A stretch of DNA of 64,000 nt from Poecilobothrus nobilitatus (GCA_947095535.1 OX352774.1:71362416-71426415), one strand, 5' to 3'. Positions 21,946-33,154 are shown, counted from the first letter of the stretch. Numbers and translations: made by a program. Notes: generated from the sequence alone by a model not told the origin.

Positions 21946-23322
21946 AAATTCGATATAAAATCTATTTACACAATAAAAAAACGTAAAATGGCGTAAACGT
22001 AATCATGTCAAGGCAAAAAAAATAAACACTATTAAGCACAAAAAAAATTAAACACTTCTTTAAAATTAAAGGTCAATATGACTTTTTTTTATCAATTGAT
22101 AAAAGTTAATAGAAAGTTATTAGGAAGTTTAAATGGAAACTAAAATTAAAATAAAACGTATACTATGTGTCAGAGAACGTATGAATTAATTATTGGTTGT
22201 TATGGTTGCATTTATATTTAAATACTATTGATCACTGTGATTAGTGAAAATATTTATGCCTTATTTAAAAAAGAAATATATTGAGAAAGTTTAGAAAAGC
22301 AAATACTATTTTGATTTTCTTAAGTATATAGTACCTACCCAATATTAATTTTTAATTCAAAAAAAAAAAAATATTTACGTTATATCATAAAGAAACTATA
22401 TTAATTCTTTATGGTTATATGTAATTATGACTGGCCTATAATTATAATTTAGTATATAGATTTGATTAACTATAATATATAGATTTTATTTAGATTTTTT
22501 TTATGAAATTCTAAGAAATGAAGCAATATCTGTTGAATTATGAATTTTTTTTTGTGGAATCCTTGAGGAATTTGACGGAACCCTAGGGAGTCCAACAGAA
22601 TGGAAATTTAATGGAAGTAGTTTTTCAAAAATTTTTTGTTTATAAGGTAACATAAACTTGTTATTTGCACACTGAAAAACTATGAACGGGTAAAATAATT
22701 ATTAAAAAACATAGATAATAAAAAAAAATAATTAATAAAAATAAAAAAGAAACAAATTTAATTCATTGGTTATTTAGTAACACATTTCATATTTCACGAA
22801 AATAAAAATATTTAAGTATGCAGGGTACATAAATAATATAAAACATAACGAAAATTAAAACAAGCATTTAAAGTATTTAAGTTAATTTTGAGATGTTTCA
22901 ATTATTCCGTTAGTTAAGTGAAATTTTATTATAAATTTTTAATAAAAATTTTGAAAAAAACTAAAAAAATTTTGCGGTAAATATTATTTGTATAGATTCC
23001 ATCACAGGAACAAATTCAAACATCCTTCTACAACACATTTAATTGGCATTTTAGATTAAAATTTATTTTTTATTAACTTATTTTTCATCAACTATGCCTA
23101 AGAAACTCTTTTTTTCAGGCTAAAAACAAAAAGATATAAAAAATAAAAACACATGCGATTATTTTATGAACGACCTAGCTACACCAACCTACTAAATATT
23201 AAAAAAAAAACAATTATTATGTAAAAATATAATAAAAAAAAAAATCGGAAAGAATTTATATTTTTTTGCAACCGGAAATAATACAAAATATAATGTTCGG
23301 AAAAAAATGTTGGTATACTAGC
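21946..23322. other. AT-rich intergenic sequence
   Basis: No gene was recognised. A CATAAAGAAACTATATTAAT segment at 22387 resembles the family C terminal repeat and may be a remnant end. A less AT-rich patch at 22550-22620 has no family signature. Confidence 0.45.
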
Positions 23323-23690
23323 CAGAGTTGCCACAGTAAAAATTTTAAATGTTTAGGTCAAAAAATATGTATCAAATGAAAAAAAAATATATCATTTCAA
23401 AAACCACTTGTGCTAAGATATTTAGTACATTTACAAAGTACAAATTTTTATTTAAATAAGAAAAAAATTTAATTTATTCGTATTTATTGAAGAAAATTTA
23501 CAAATTAGAAAAATTATCTTCCAAATTTTAAAATATTTTATAAAAATTGCTTTCAAAAATTAAAATACATTTTCTTATTTTATATATAAAATACATAAAT
23601 TGCATTTTAACTAAACTATAAAAACGATCAGTTTCATATAAAAATTTTAAAGCATTTTAGAATATTTAAATTGCAAAAATATGATATTAA

Positions 23691-23912
23691 CCTTTAAATT
23701 TACATTCATAGGAATAGGAACAGCGAGAACGATCAATCTATTTGATATAATGTTAATAGGAGTTTTTGCGAAAATCTTCCTATTATTTATTAAACCACCA
23801 GTATCTTATTTAAGTTCAACATTCATATCCACTTTAAGTTTTTTACTGTTTGCATTATTGTTGTGTTCATCATCACAGTCATCTACCCTATCTTTAAAAC
23901 GGTTTTTATAAC
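23691..23912 (-). pseudogene. Unidentified coding-like remnant inside the hAT-like element
   Basis: The minus strand reads YKNRFKDRVDDCDDEHNNNA, then NSKKLKVDMNVELK, a stop, then DTGGLINNRKIFAKTPINII and SNRLIVLAVPIPMNVNLK. The amino-acid mix (charged, with D, N and K clusters) looks like decayed protein-coding sequence, not random AT-rich DNA. The opposite plus-strand frame (23681-23911) is hydrophobic and is probably its shadow. Position between hAT-type ends suggests a transposase piece, but no family motif is visible. Confidence 0.35.
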
Positions 23913-24306
23913 AAACCTTTAAAATGAAATTTTTGATATACAATATAACCTATTAATAAAAATGATAAAAAATTTAACAGCTTACTTATTTCATTGTATT
24001 CAGCATATAAATTCACAGATTTAATAAACTTTCTTATGAAAAATTACTATTATAAATATTGAATTATCTCTAAGTTTTTAAAATAAAATAATATAATTAA
24101 GTATACCAAATAAATTTCATAAAATCGTAAAATCTTTTAAATTGAATTTTTAACTGACAATACTGTACTTTAAATTTTTAATGTAGGAAATAAATTACGA
24201 AATAGGGATGAGCATTGCGCTAAAGGTTAAAATAAAATTAGTATTATTTTTTAAATTTCAAATTTTTCAAAAATGTATCAATGTATCAAAATCATAGATA
24301 TTATTA

Positions 24307-24754
24307 ACTAATAGATGGGAAGTTAGGTATAGTCATTTCTTTTCTTCTTATGTGTTTTCCTATCTTAGGGTATTCAGTCAAAAAAAATACATATGCATTT
24401 TATAATATGTATACATTTCGTTTATATTTATTAAAATATATACATTGCTGTTTATATTTATTAAAATAATGTAAAGCAGTTTTTCATAACCAGTTTCATT
24501 CAGAGATTTTAAGTTTTTATATTACTTAACAATTGATATATTTTGTTTTTAAAATTAAAATTAAATTTAATTTAGGTTATTCAAAATTTTAATTACCTGT
24601 AAAGTAACAAAATTAGTGATAAAATCCTTAAAAAAATTAGAAATGAATTTATTTTACCTTTTAGGAACCTATTTCTGAGGAAACTAAAGCAATACATATG
24701 CACGGTTCACTCAGAATTGGCTGAAAATATTTTTTTCACTCCCTATCTATTAGT
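24307..24754 (+). mobile_element. MITE family A, copy 2
   Basis: It begins ACTAATAGATGGGAAGTTAG and ends CCCTATCTATTAGT. The flanks TTA and TAA extend the inverted symmetry. By eye it is almost collinear with 15271-15710 and differs by small indels and scattered substitutions, so the two copies are recent. It is nested in the hAT-like element at 23323-24834. Confidence 0.82.
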
Positions 24755-24864
24755 TAATATATCTATGATCAAAATAAACATTTTTTTGAAAAATGTATCG
24801 AAAATGATACAATTGTAGCAAAGTGGCAACACTGATACCGTCCTGTTTAAATATAAAAGGGAAG

Positions 24865-25310
24865 CAGAGTTGCCAGTTTTTTGTTTTTGTCTTTCCGGCT
24901 AAATTTAACCGTTTTAATTGTTTTAATTGTTATTTTTCTAATTTCACTAAAAATTCTGCTAAATTATTTTCCGAAAACTTTCTGGCTAAAAATAAATCAA
25001 AAAGTATCAAATGCACAATAAATATCTAAAATCTTAAAATTTTTATTTTTATTAGAATACAAAAAATTCAAAAATAATAAAACAAAAACAGATAAATTCA
25101 ATAAACTTAACAAAACAGAATCATAAGGACACAAAAAATAAATAAATTAAAATAAAATTACATACATAATATATTTTATAAAAATAATGAGATATGTATT
25201 TGGATTTATTCATTTAATTACATATAATATATGTCAAATAAATAAAATGTCAAATAAATTGTTCAAATTGTAACTTTTCTCTAATTCCTTTTTATATTTT
25301 TGGCAACCTG
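24865..25310. mobile_element. Short hAT-like MITE
   Basis: The left end is CAGAGTTGCCAGTTTTTTG. The right end, reverse complemented, is CAGGTTGCCAAAAATAT. About 446 bp, no transposase. No 8-bp target duplication is evident, so the borders are tentative. Confidence 0.42.
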
Positions 25311-27000
25311 GTATTATTTGTTTTAAAACCTCTTCTAGAATTTTCAAATTATGACAACAGTAATTCCCACCAAGAACGTTACACCGTTACACCCTTTCAA
25401 CTGCGAGGCATTTGAAATTGGTATATACATACATATATAAAGTTGATATGCAAAGGCTGCTTGATTCTTGATATGAATTATAACCACACCACATATACAT
25501 ACATAGGTAATCTGTTAATAATATGAATTTATACAATTTTATTGATTTTCTAAATTTATAGAAAATTATAACCTAAAACTTAAAAAATAAAATAAGAATT
25601 CTTCTAGATTAGGAGACCTACAACACATTTTATAAGTTTTACTAGAAAGCTTTATGTTATATTATGTATTGGATATGGTTTATTTCCAACGATGTATGTA
25701 AATTAAATGATTGATTATATTACATACGTATATACATGTGCATAGAAATACTTAAGCTATTAAATTTAGCTTGAAGACGAAAATGTTGAGACTTATAATA
25801 TTATTAAATTTATAAAATTTTTATTTTTCAAAAATAAAATATTTTTTTTTAAGATTTATTCAGCTCCAATGCTATAGAAAAAAAATTTTGCGAAACTTTA
25901 ACAGAATCTTTAAACAAAATTAATTAGCTTTAAAAGATGAAGAAGAAGTAAATCTATTATAAGATGTGGGTGATTTAAAACATTAAAAATCAGAATCAAT
26001 TATCTGTCTGTAATTTAAATTTGTTTTATTTACTTAATTTTAAAAATTCTCATTAAATATTTATTAATTTTTGTACTGCTTATTTTTGTTTTTGAAATTT
26101 TTTTTTTTTTGTTTTAAATTTCCATGAAATGAATTTTTGTTTTAATATACATACATGCATACATACATACAAATATGCATGCATTAGAATTTTTTTCTTT
26201 TCTTTGAAATCAAATCGAATCAAGTAATAGATTTTCAGTTTGATGGTTATAATTATTTTTTACAACTCTTTTGTGTCATTATTAATTTCATGCTTGAATC
26301 AAGTTTTTTTTTATAGATTTTAGAGAGATTAAAGATTAGACATCAAAATGTAAAAGTCAGGTAAACGAATCTATTGAATACCATAGATTTTTTTAATAAT
26401 CTATACTGTATAGGTAGGTACTATGGTACTATAAAAGAGGCTCAATTTATTTTTATTGATTTTTTTTTTATTTCTTTGTGGTTACATTTTTTTCTTATAA
26501 AGTTACTTTTTATTACAAAGTTTAAGAAGATAAGTTTGAAGAAAAAACGAAAAATTTTCAATTCCATTGAGAAAATTAATAAAAATTATTGTTTTTATTT
26601 TTTTCTCATAAAACTTAAGAAAAAAACAATAGGTACATTTAGTTTATTGTGTCTTAACGTTTTCTTTTGACTGTTGTTTAGTGTTTTCTTAGTTAATTTT
26701 TTTTTTGTTCTTAAAGATCCTGTACATTACAAATTTTGAAAAAAAATTTGAAAGTCATTCCTCGTTTTACGACTTTTTTGGAACCGAAAATTATGTTGCA
26801 AACCATAAACCGAAATATCGCAGTATAAGAAGAAATTTTTCCTATGCAAAATATTTTCTTTTAGTTTTTTATAACAAACATAAACTATTTATTTATTTTC
26901 TAATTCATATTATAAACAAAACAAAAATATATCAAAAAACAAACTTATAATTACTATGTACATATATATTTATGATTTTATAAAAATATTTCAAACATTC
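25311..27000. other. AT-rich intergenic sequence
   Basis: Nothing could be assigned. Plus-strand open frames at 26374-26670 and 26705-26950 are rich in F, I, K and L with no motif, as expected of AT-rich DNA. Confidence 0.45.
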
Positions 27001-27019
27001 GAAAATTAACTACTAATTT

Positions 27020-27640
27020 TCGGTTGCCGTAAACTAGGTCTTTCGTCATACATTTTTTTATAAAACGATATGTATTACCAAATAGCTGTATCAGTTGAAG
27101 GAGATCTTTCTTTATTATCATCATGTATCTCAAATATTTTTATTGCTTCACTGATATAATTAGGAGCTTCCTCCAACTTTTTGAAATAAATTTTTTTTTC
27201 TTCAACAATAATGTCCGAATCGGTTGGAATCTTCTATTATTTTCTAAAATATTGTTGTTGTCTGTTGTTAGGGCCTCATCATTTATATGTATTTATAAAT
27301 GCGTCTACGGCAGTCTTTTCAAAATGCTATTGATAAGAACAAAATGTTTAATTGTTGTAATCTTGCATTTCGTTAGAAATCGTTCTTAAAATATAAAATA
27401 ATGTTATATAAACTAACTTAAAAACATAATTTGTTTATGTTGTTTATGTTTATGTACCAAATAAAGCATATAACCATGATCGTCATCTTCATATTCTGCA
27501 GCAGAAAGATTTCCAACAGGCTCATTAGGCTGTGCATTTTGAGCTTGCCGAACTTGGTTTGTTAATTCTTCAAAATATCTGGAGTCCTTAGTAGGTTATC
27601 ATTCCTCTGTCCAAATTAGAACTCATAGACAGAATTTCTT
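27020..27640 (-). pseudogene. Unidentified protein-coding remnant, minus strand
   Basis: Several minus-strand stretches have protein-like composition. Upstream to downstream: RKRMAFGASSRSENNLLKLG then VYRNQAA (near 27720-27650); RYFEELTNQVRQAQNAQPNE then PVGNLSAAEYEDDDHGYMLY (near 27585-27450); FEKTAVDAFINTYK (near 27330); and KIPTDSDIIVEEKKIYFKKL, EEAPNYISEAIKIFEIHDDN and KERSPSTDTAIW with a stop (near 27230-27070). Stops and frame changes separate them. Their acidic and polar composition is unlike the surrounding F/K/I/N-rich chance frames. I do not recognise the family. It could be a transposon accessory gene, a decayed host gene, or another integrated sequence. Confidence 0.4.
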
Positions 27641-28047
27641 TGTGACCTAAGCAGCTTGATTCCGATATACCCCAAGTTTTAGCAGATTATTTTCAGATCT
27701 GCTAGATGCACCAAATGCCATCCTTTTTCTTAACCTAGTTTCGATCCATGATAGGAGCAGGAGTTACGTATTTACCCAATCCTTTATGTAAAAAAATAAA
27801 TTCTTTACCAGACACTACGTCAGCACTTCCTGTTATTGTCAACACAAATACAAATTCTTCAAATTTTATTTCCACAAAAATAACAGATGCTAAATTTATT
27901 AACCAAATAATTTAAAATCAATATCATATTTCAATCATGTTTAATCATCATAATTTTATCGTGGAATATTTAAAATAAAAGCTTTCCCACATTTGCTGAA
28001 ATTACACCAAAATAAAATTAAATAGAATTAAGTTAAATAATGCAAAG

Positions 28048-28207
28048 AAGAGGCCTCGGTGGCCTAGTGGGTAAGAGCGTATAAAATATGCTGTATACAC
28101 CGAGGGAGTGTGGGTTCGAATCCCACACACGTCGTAAGAATTATTCCCCCTTACGACATTTACAGCCACGCCTGAACAGGAAAGGCTGCATTAAACAAAA
28201 AAAAAAA
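28048..28207 (+). mobile_element. tRNA-derived SINE, family 1, copy 1
   Basis: The head is GGCCTCGGTGGCCTAGTGGG then TAAGAGC (A box) and GGGTTCGAATCCCAC (B box). The body contains the stem-forming GTCGTAAG...CTTACGAC and CAGCC(A)...GGCTG, followed by an A-rich tail. The 13-base target duplication AAATAATGCAAAG is present at 28035-28047 and, after the tail, at 28208-28220. The SINE lacks the ATTTATGTGGCAGAGAAATG end segment found in other copies. Confidence 0.9.
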
Positions 28208-28792
28208 AAATAATGCAAAGCTTGTACTTTTGAAATAATATAAAGAGTTATACAAATTAGAATAAAATCATTCATTGTTCGGACCTAAAAGTGGTCAATA
28301 TTAAATATTAAACCATTGTAAAAGCTTATAATAAAATGTTCCATTTGCGTTAAATAAAGCATTTTTCATAAACTTAAATAAAATATTTAATTTTTTTTTT
28401 TAAAATAACTTAAAACAGTTATTTAAGGCAGGCTTCCTATTCTCCTGCTATTGAGATTCTCTATTTTTTTCGCCTTTGACGTTCGTAAAAGGGCCCACAA
28501 TGTTTGGAAAAACCGAGAGTAATTTTCGCTTTTCTAACAGAAATGATGTCAAAATTATCTAAAAAATGTTTTATTTATTTTGTAATATTGTTAGTTGTAG
28601 TAGGGAAGATTAAATCCTCCTAAAAATTTTTTTTAAATGTACATTTTAATTTCTAGGTTTAAATATTCTTCACGTATAATAAATAATTATGAACGTTAGC
28701 TCACTTTTATATAGTCACTGAGTAGTGAACATTTTTTCAATATCGACTATTACAATGGTTCAAAAAATGATCCGAGCCCTAGCTGGACCCTT

Positions 28793-29000
28793 ATCGCATA
28801 GTGCTACTTTCGCTGAAATGAAAATCGCTTTTGAAAATTTAATACTTTGCAAATTTGAAAATTGGATCTTTACGAATGTGAAATTTTGTAACACATATAT
28901 ACCGACTCTATTTCAAAATATTTGAACATTTTTCATTCGATAGTAATTTTAGTTTCGGATCGTTTTCGCCTCGCTTTGTTTAAAACAAAAAATTTGAAAA
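28793..29000 (+). mobile_element. Partial family D MITE
   Basis: TTATCGCATAGTGCTACTTT, CGCTGAAATGAAAATCGC and AAATTTAATACTTTGCAAAT match the terminal repeat of the MITE at 2589-2827. I could not identify the opposite end. The right limit is arbitrary. Confidence 0.45.
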
Positions 29001-29111
29001 CTTTAAGATGTAACTAAAAATACAAATATAAGGTTTTCCTCAATATAACAAGACTCCTCGTAAGTCAAAATCAATATATAGTTTTATATAGAAACATTAC
29101 AAAACAAAATT

Positions 29112-29250
29112 TTTTTTTCTAGAAATAAGTGCTTATATCTTCTAAAATATAAGAGATAGGAACCACGTATTTATGGAAGATTTTTAGAGTGAAAAAAGAG
29201 AACTTTCAAGGAGGTAAGGTTTTTTTTTTTGTGGCAAAATCTTGAAATAT
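29112..29250 (+). repeat. Dispersed repeat shared with 42538-42690
   Basis: Both copies contain TGCTTATATCTTCTAAAAT, AAGAGAT, a CACGTAT block and AAAATCTT(G/A)A(A/G)ATAT. They are diverged copies of one repeat of about 140 bp with no identified borders. Confidence 0.5.
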
Positions 29251-29997
29251 GTTATTTTTATCTCAACATTTTTAAATTTCAACTCTTATATTCTACAACG
29301 TTAACACTTATTAAACGTTAAAATAATTGTTTAGATCATTACCCCACTTAGTTACGATTAAATATGTATATATATAGTAAATAGACTTAAATAAATAACG
29401 AATTATATAAAAAAAATGATTGGGTAAACTTTCATGTTTTCATGTCCATAAAGGACGAGATGCTGGGATAGTGATATATAAAATATAAATTTATGTTAAA
29501 AATATAAAAGTTTACCTAATGTCTGTTTGCATCTTTTTCCGACATTCCCAAAAAAAGGTTTTTGGACACAAGTATTTTTCTTTCTTTTCTATAACAAGCT
29601 TATTTTGAGAGCCTGAAATAAATCGTAAAACGAATACCATCGAAACAAAATTTAGCTTAGCAAATATAAATAATAAATGTCTCATTTGATTTGACCGTCA
29701 GGGTTCTTCTTTAAAGTGCATACCCTTTATTGTTTTTTTTATCGCTATCACTGAGATAAATATTTACACAATTCATTTTATTATTAATTTTTTATAACTT
29801 TAATTCTTTTTTTACAATTTGTTTGAAAATTAAATAATTCCCAAGATTGAAATGTTCAAAACTTAAATTTAACAAGTAATGGAAAAAGTCAAGGGTTTTC
29901 AAAAAAGCACCTTTCCAAAATTAAAAAATATGCAATAATAAGCCTAGAGTAAAGAGTAGATATATTAAACAATAAATTTATAATAATTTAAAAACAG

Positions 29998-30070
29998 CCA
30001 CGCCTGAACAGAAAAGGCTTCGTAATTTCCTGTCCCCATTTATGTGGCAGAGAAATGCTTTAAAAAAAAT
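29998..30070 (+). mobile_element. 5'-truncated family 1 SINE
   Basis: It starts inside the body at CAGCCACGCCTGAACAGAAA, continues GGCTTCGTAATTTCCTGTCC and CATTTATGTGGCAGAGAAAT, and ends in a short A/AAT tail. The tRNA-like head is missing. Confidence 0.75.
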
Positions 30071-30139
30071 AATAATAATATAAATTACGTATTTTATTAA
30101 TACAAATTATGAATAATAATGAAAACAATAAGAAAAAAT

Positions 30140-30785
30140 TGAGAAAAATCAAATCGCCCTTTCGTCAATTATAAGGTAACCCTGTATTATTAAAAAAAAT
30201 TATTAAAACAAACAAAAATATAATGTTGGAGCTTTAATTTTTGTATATTACTTCAAAAAAATTTGGACAGTTGCCAAGTTATAGTTGTTTAAAAATAGAG
30301 AATTTTCAGTTTTTGACCCCTTAGAGCTCCTGGAGTGACACAAAAGTATTTCCTGAAATGACTCATACTTATTTCCAAAGATCTAACTCCTTTAAAAAAT
30401 TCAAGCTTCTAAATTAAACTGTATTGAAAGATAGAAGAGATCCAAATTTTTGCAAAAATTAAGTTTCACATAACGGTATATTAAAATACCGCATGGCAAA
30501 GCCACATATTTAATATATATTTATAAAGTTTATATAAAACCAGCTGTCGTTTGCGTTTTCATTTTGAAAATTTGCCTTACAGAACCTGTGTTATAACAAT
30601 TTAAAAATAGTGCTTTTTCGAATTTTGTAGCTTCATAACGGGTGGGGCTACAGAAAAAAGTTATTCCACAAAATTATTTTTTTGGCGATGCCTATCATTA
30701 CTTGAAATTGCATTGCTTTATTTCAAATGGTGTAGAAGTTTTGTAAACAACCAGACGGACGGACAGGCGGACAGAGCAAAACTAA
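30140..30785 (+). repeat. Dispersed repeat, third copy of the arm unit of the 58-61 kb palindrome
   Basis: Segments match the palindrome arms in order: CTTTCGTCAATTATAAGGTA then ACCCTGTATTATTAA; TTTTTGACCCCTTA(G/C)AGCTC; TGACTCATACTTATTTCCAA; CATAACGGTATATTAA; CATAACGGGTGGGGCTACAG; and a final GACGGACGGACAGGCGGACA. It is more diverged than the two arms are from each other. It has no protein-coding signal. Confidence 0.72.
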
Positions 30786-30933
30786 TAAGCACATTTTTTA
30801 AAATTTTACAAATTAGATAAATTTAGATAAATTTTTAAGTATTTTTGTTCGGGAAATTGTTTTTATAATTTACGAAACTATAGTTTTTTAAAAATTCTTT
30901 ATTTTTTTGATAAAAAGATTAATATAAAAGATG

Positions 30934-31010
30934 AGGGTCTCGATAGCCGAGCGGTTAACTGTAAACATATGACTTATTTAACGGAGGTTCAAATTCACAT
31001 GCACAAGTAT
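30934..31010 (+). mobile_element. tRNA-like SINE head (family 3)
   Basis: GATAGCCGAGCGGTTAACTG is a good Pol III A box of the Ser/Leu tRNA type. GAGGTTCAAATTCACATG follows as a weak B box at about the right distance. There is no tRNA cloverleaf closure or acceptor stem, so it is a SINE or pseudo-tRNA, not a functional tRNA. Confidence 0.5.
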
Positions 31011-31324
31011 AGCAAGTTTGTTTTTAATTAGAAACAAATTCCTTTTGCTACTAAATATATTATATATATGTTGTACATATATGTAGATTCTGGTATATGA
31101 AATAAATTGAATGAAATTTAACAATTGAAACAATAATAGTTTTTTAAAAAATAATATGCAATATCTGATATTATGTTCTATTGCCATCAGTATTTATACT
31201 ATTTAGCCAGAGAACATTTACACCTCTATTCTGATATCCTGCGTAGATTTGCTACGCAAAATTAGCTACGCTTCAGAATAACGTAAATACAATTACATTT
31301 GGATAAAATTACATAACTTCTATA

Positions 31325-31420
31325 GAAGAAGAAGAAGAAACCAATCAAAGGATTCTTAGATCAAAAAGGAGAGCTCTTAGAGATTCTTCTAATCGTTTTG
31401 ACTTGAACGTAAAATCCTAA
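31325..31420 (+). pseudogene. Harbinger transposase N-terminal scrap
   Basis: The frame reads E-rich, then TNQRILRSKRRALRDSSNRF then DLNVKS and a stop. R-R-x-L-R-D-x-S-N-P-(F/L) is a common early motif of Harbinger-type transposases. A related piece, RRKVIRDSSNPLQLDNEMYV, is at 32640. Too short for certainty. Confidence 0.45.
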
Positions 31421-31862
31421 GTATTTATACACATATTTAATTTTTTTGTACTTCATTCCTATCACATCTTGCAAAAGTTGTACTTTATTGACTTAACTTA
31501 AAAAACTTATCTCAACAGAACTTTGTTAACTTTTAACTTAACAAAAAACAGTATTAGATTATTGTTTCTTAAAAATAAGGTAATAGAATCTATTCTTAGA
31601 CCACATAATCAGATCACACACTTAGTTAAAATTTAATTGTCCATAGAACATAAATATTTGTTTTTTTTTATTTCCAGTATTTCTACTTTTACTTGGTTTT
31701 TTTTGCTGTATTTCATGCATTATTTTGTTATGTTTTTATATTCTTGAAGCTTTTGCTTTTTCATGTTGTTTTGTTTCTCAATCCCTCTATAAACCCTCTT
31801 TCAACTATTGGAAATCTCATTTAATTTTTCTTCGTGCTTTTCGTTATATTTCTTTTGTATTT

Positions 31863-32450
31863 TCAATTGCTGTTTAAGTAAATAAAAGTAGTTTCTTGAT
31901 CAATATGTTTTCTTAGAGTGGTCGGTGCAGCTGATGTTGCGTTTTTCAAATTCGGTGTAGTAACAATTATTTCATCGTTGAAAGTATCAGGTGCATTTAA
32001 ATTGCAAGAAGATGAACCAAAAGCGGAAGTTCCTGAAAAAACTGCTACAGATGAAATGGTGTATTTTATTTGAACCACCATTAGTGGCTTTTTGTTCTAA
32101 TTTATTTGATGTAAGCCTTCCAGTCCGACCAAACCTTCAAAAAAGATTGTTATGGAATTTAGTTTAGTTTATTACAAAAATTAATACTAATCTTTTTTCA
32201 ACCAGTATCATCTTTTTGTGTTGGGCCAATGCTATGTAATTCGTTTGAAACATTGACGCAAAATTCCTTTACTTCTATTGGAATTTTATTGCTTCCTTGT
32301 GCTATTTGTTTGTTGTTATTTAAAATTTTAAACAGTTTCACACATTGGGTTTGGTTCGTTGTTACTCTTGCCCTTCACAAAATAATTTTAGAAAATAAAA
32401 ATATTTTCAAAAACCAGAAACGAAACTGTCAACAAAGCAATTTAAAATAG
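31863..32450 (-). pseudogene. Myb/SANT (zeste-type) DNA-binding protein remnant
   Basis: Minus-strand pieces read NNNKQIAQGSNKIPIEVKEF, then CVNVSNELHSIGPTQKDDTG. An apparent short intron of about 60 bp ends in TTTTTTGAAG. Then come KVWSDWKAYIK, and further on a 72-codon frame with SFGSSSCNLNAPDTFNDE-like polar sequence and TSAAPTTLRKHIDQETTFIY. The x-x-(V)W-x-D-(W/L)-K-x-x-x-K motif after a G-P-x-x-x pattern is characteristic of zeste/Myb-SANT domains that accompany Harbinger transposons. The frame is interrupted, so it is a relic. Confidence 0.48.
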
Positions 32451-32573
32451 TACTACTACGAATGAGCATTTTTTTCGTAGATTTTAGACATTTAATTTAC
32501 GCTACGTAGGAATTCAGAATAGCCATTCTACGAATTTCGGAAAAAAAGTAAAGTGAAGTTTTGAAGTAAAAAA

Positions 32574-32780
32574 TGTTGTCAATGGATTTTTTCTTTCATC
32601 AACAAGAAGTATATGAAGAAGCAGAAACATCGCAAAAGAGTAGGCAAAAAACTTAACGAAGAAAAGTAATTAGAGATTCTTCGAATCCTTTGCAGTTGGA
32701 TAATGAAATGTATGTCATATAGGTTGTGTGGATGGTACACACATTAAAATTTTCCTGCAAGAAATGCGTTGTCATTTAAA
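32574..32780 (+). pseudogene. Harbinger transposase fragment with first catalytic Asp region
   Basis: It reads SMDFFFHQQEVYEEAETSQK then SRQKT, a stop, and RRKVIRDSSNPLQLDNEMYV. After a deletion it reads IGCVDGTHIKI. GCVDGTHI-x-I contains the first catalytic Asp of PIF/Harbinger DDE transposases. The rest of the catalytic domain is missing. Confidence 0.6.
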
Positions 32781-32869
32781 ATATCTAAAGAGTGTGGTGA
32801 TGTCATTTTTTCTGGACAAAGAACAAGTATTGGAACACTAAAATAAGAAATAAGAAAATAACAGCCGAA

Positions 32870-32990
32870 GTAAGAAACACATTTTCATAAAAGTATTTAT
32901 TTGCTAATTTTATGAGTGGAACACCGGCTCTATACTCAGCAACAATTGTTACACGTATTTCACGACTTAGTTATTTATGTGGCATTTTTC
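32870..32990 (-). pseudogene. Transposase-type helix-turn-helix remnant
   Basis: The minus strand reads SREIRVTIVAEYRAGVPLIK then LANKYFYEN. The R-x-x-I-V-x-x-Y-x-x-G-x-x-x-x-x-L-A-x-x-Y pattern is the N-terminal helix-turn-helix of Tc1/Pogo-type transposases. No further transposase sequence follows. The plus-strand frame at 32912-33112 is its shadow. Confidence 0.42.
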
Positions 32991-33154
32991 TAAAATTTAA
33001 TTTCACTGAAACACTTGTTCAAATAATTATGAAAGTTTTGTTTTGTTTATTGTTTTTATTATTTTCAAATTATTTTGTTATTTTTTGTTCTATATTGTTA
33101 AGAATTAAATAAAGAATTTGTGAAATTAATTTAAGTTTTATATTTTTATAATTG

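Larger units (their letters stand above)
23323..24834. mobile_element. hAT-like element with CAG(A/T)GTTGCCAC ends
   Basis: The left end is CAGAGTTGCCACAGT. The right end, reverse complemented, is CAGTGTTGCCACTTT. CA(G)xGTTGCC-type ends are typical of hAT elements. Flanking octamers ATACTAGC and ATACCGTC match at 5 of 8 positions, possibly an eroded 8-bp target duplication. The interior has a minus-strand coding-like remnant (23691-23912) and a family A MITE (24307-24754). Confidence 0.5.
31228..32540. mobile_element. PIF/Harbinger-like relic
   Basis: The left end region reads CTATTCTGATATCCTGCGTA. The reverse complement of the right end region reads CTATTCTGAATTCCTACGTA. Between them are a transposase N-terminal scrap (31325-31420) and a Myb/SANT-type remnant on the opposite strand (31863-32450). 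A transposase gene plus a Myb-like gene between short inverted ends is the PIF/Harbinger arrangement. A hairpin at 31229-31282 lies inside the left end. Borders are approximate. Confidence 0.5.

Noticed and set aside
26374..26950. Two adjacent plus-strand open frames rich in F, K and I
   Set aside because: Composition is what AT-rich non-coding DNA yields. No homology, start context or splice signals were recognised.
28051..28135. Possible tRNA gene (GGCCTAGTGGGTAAGAGC / GGTTCGAATCCC)
   Set aside because: Identical heads with shared bodies, A-rich tails and target duplications occur at several sites, so this is a SINE.
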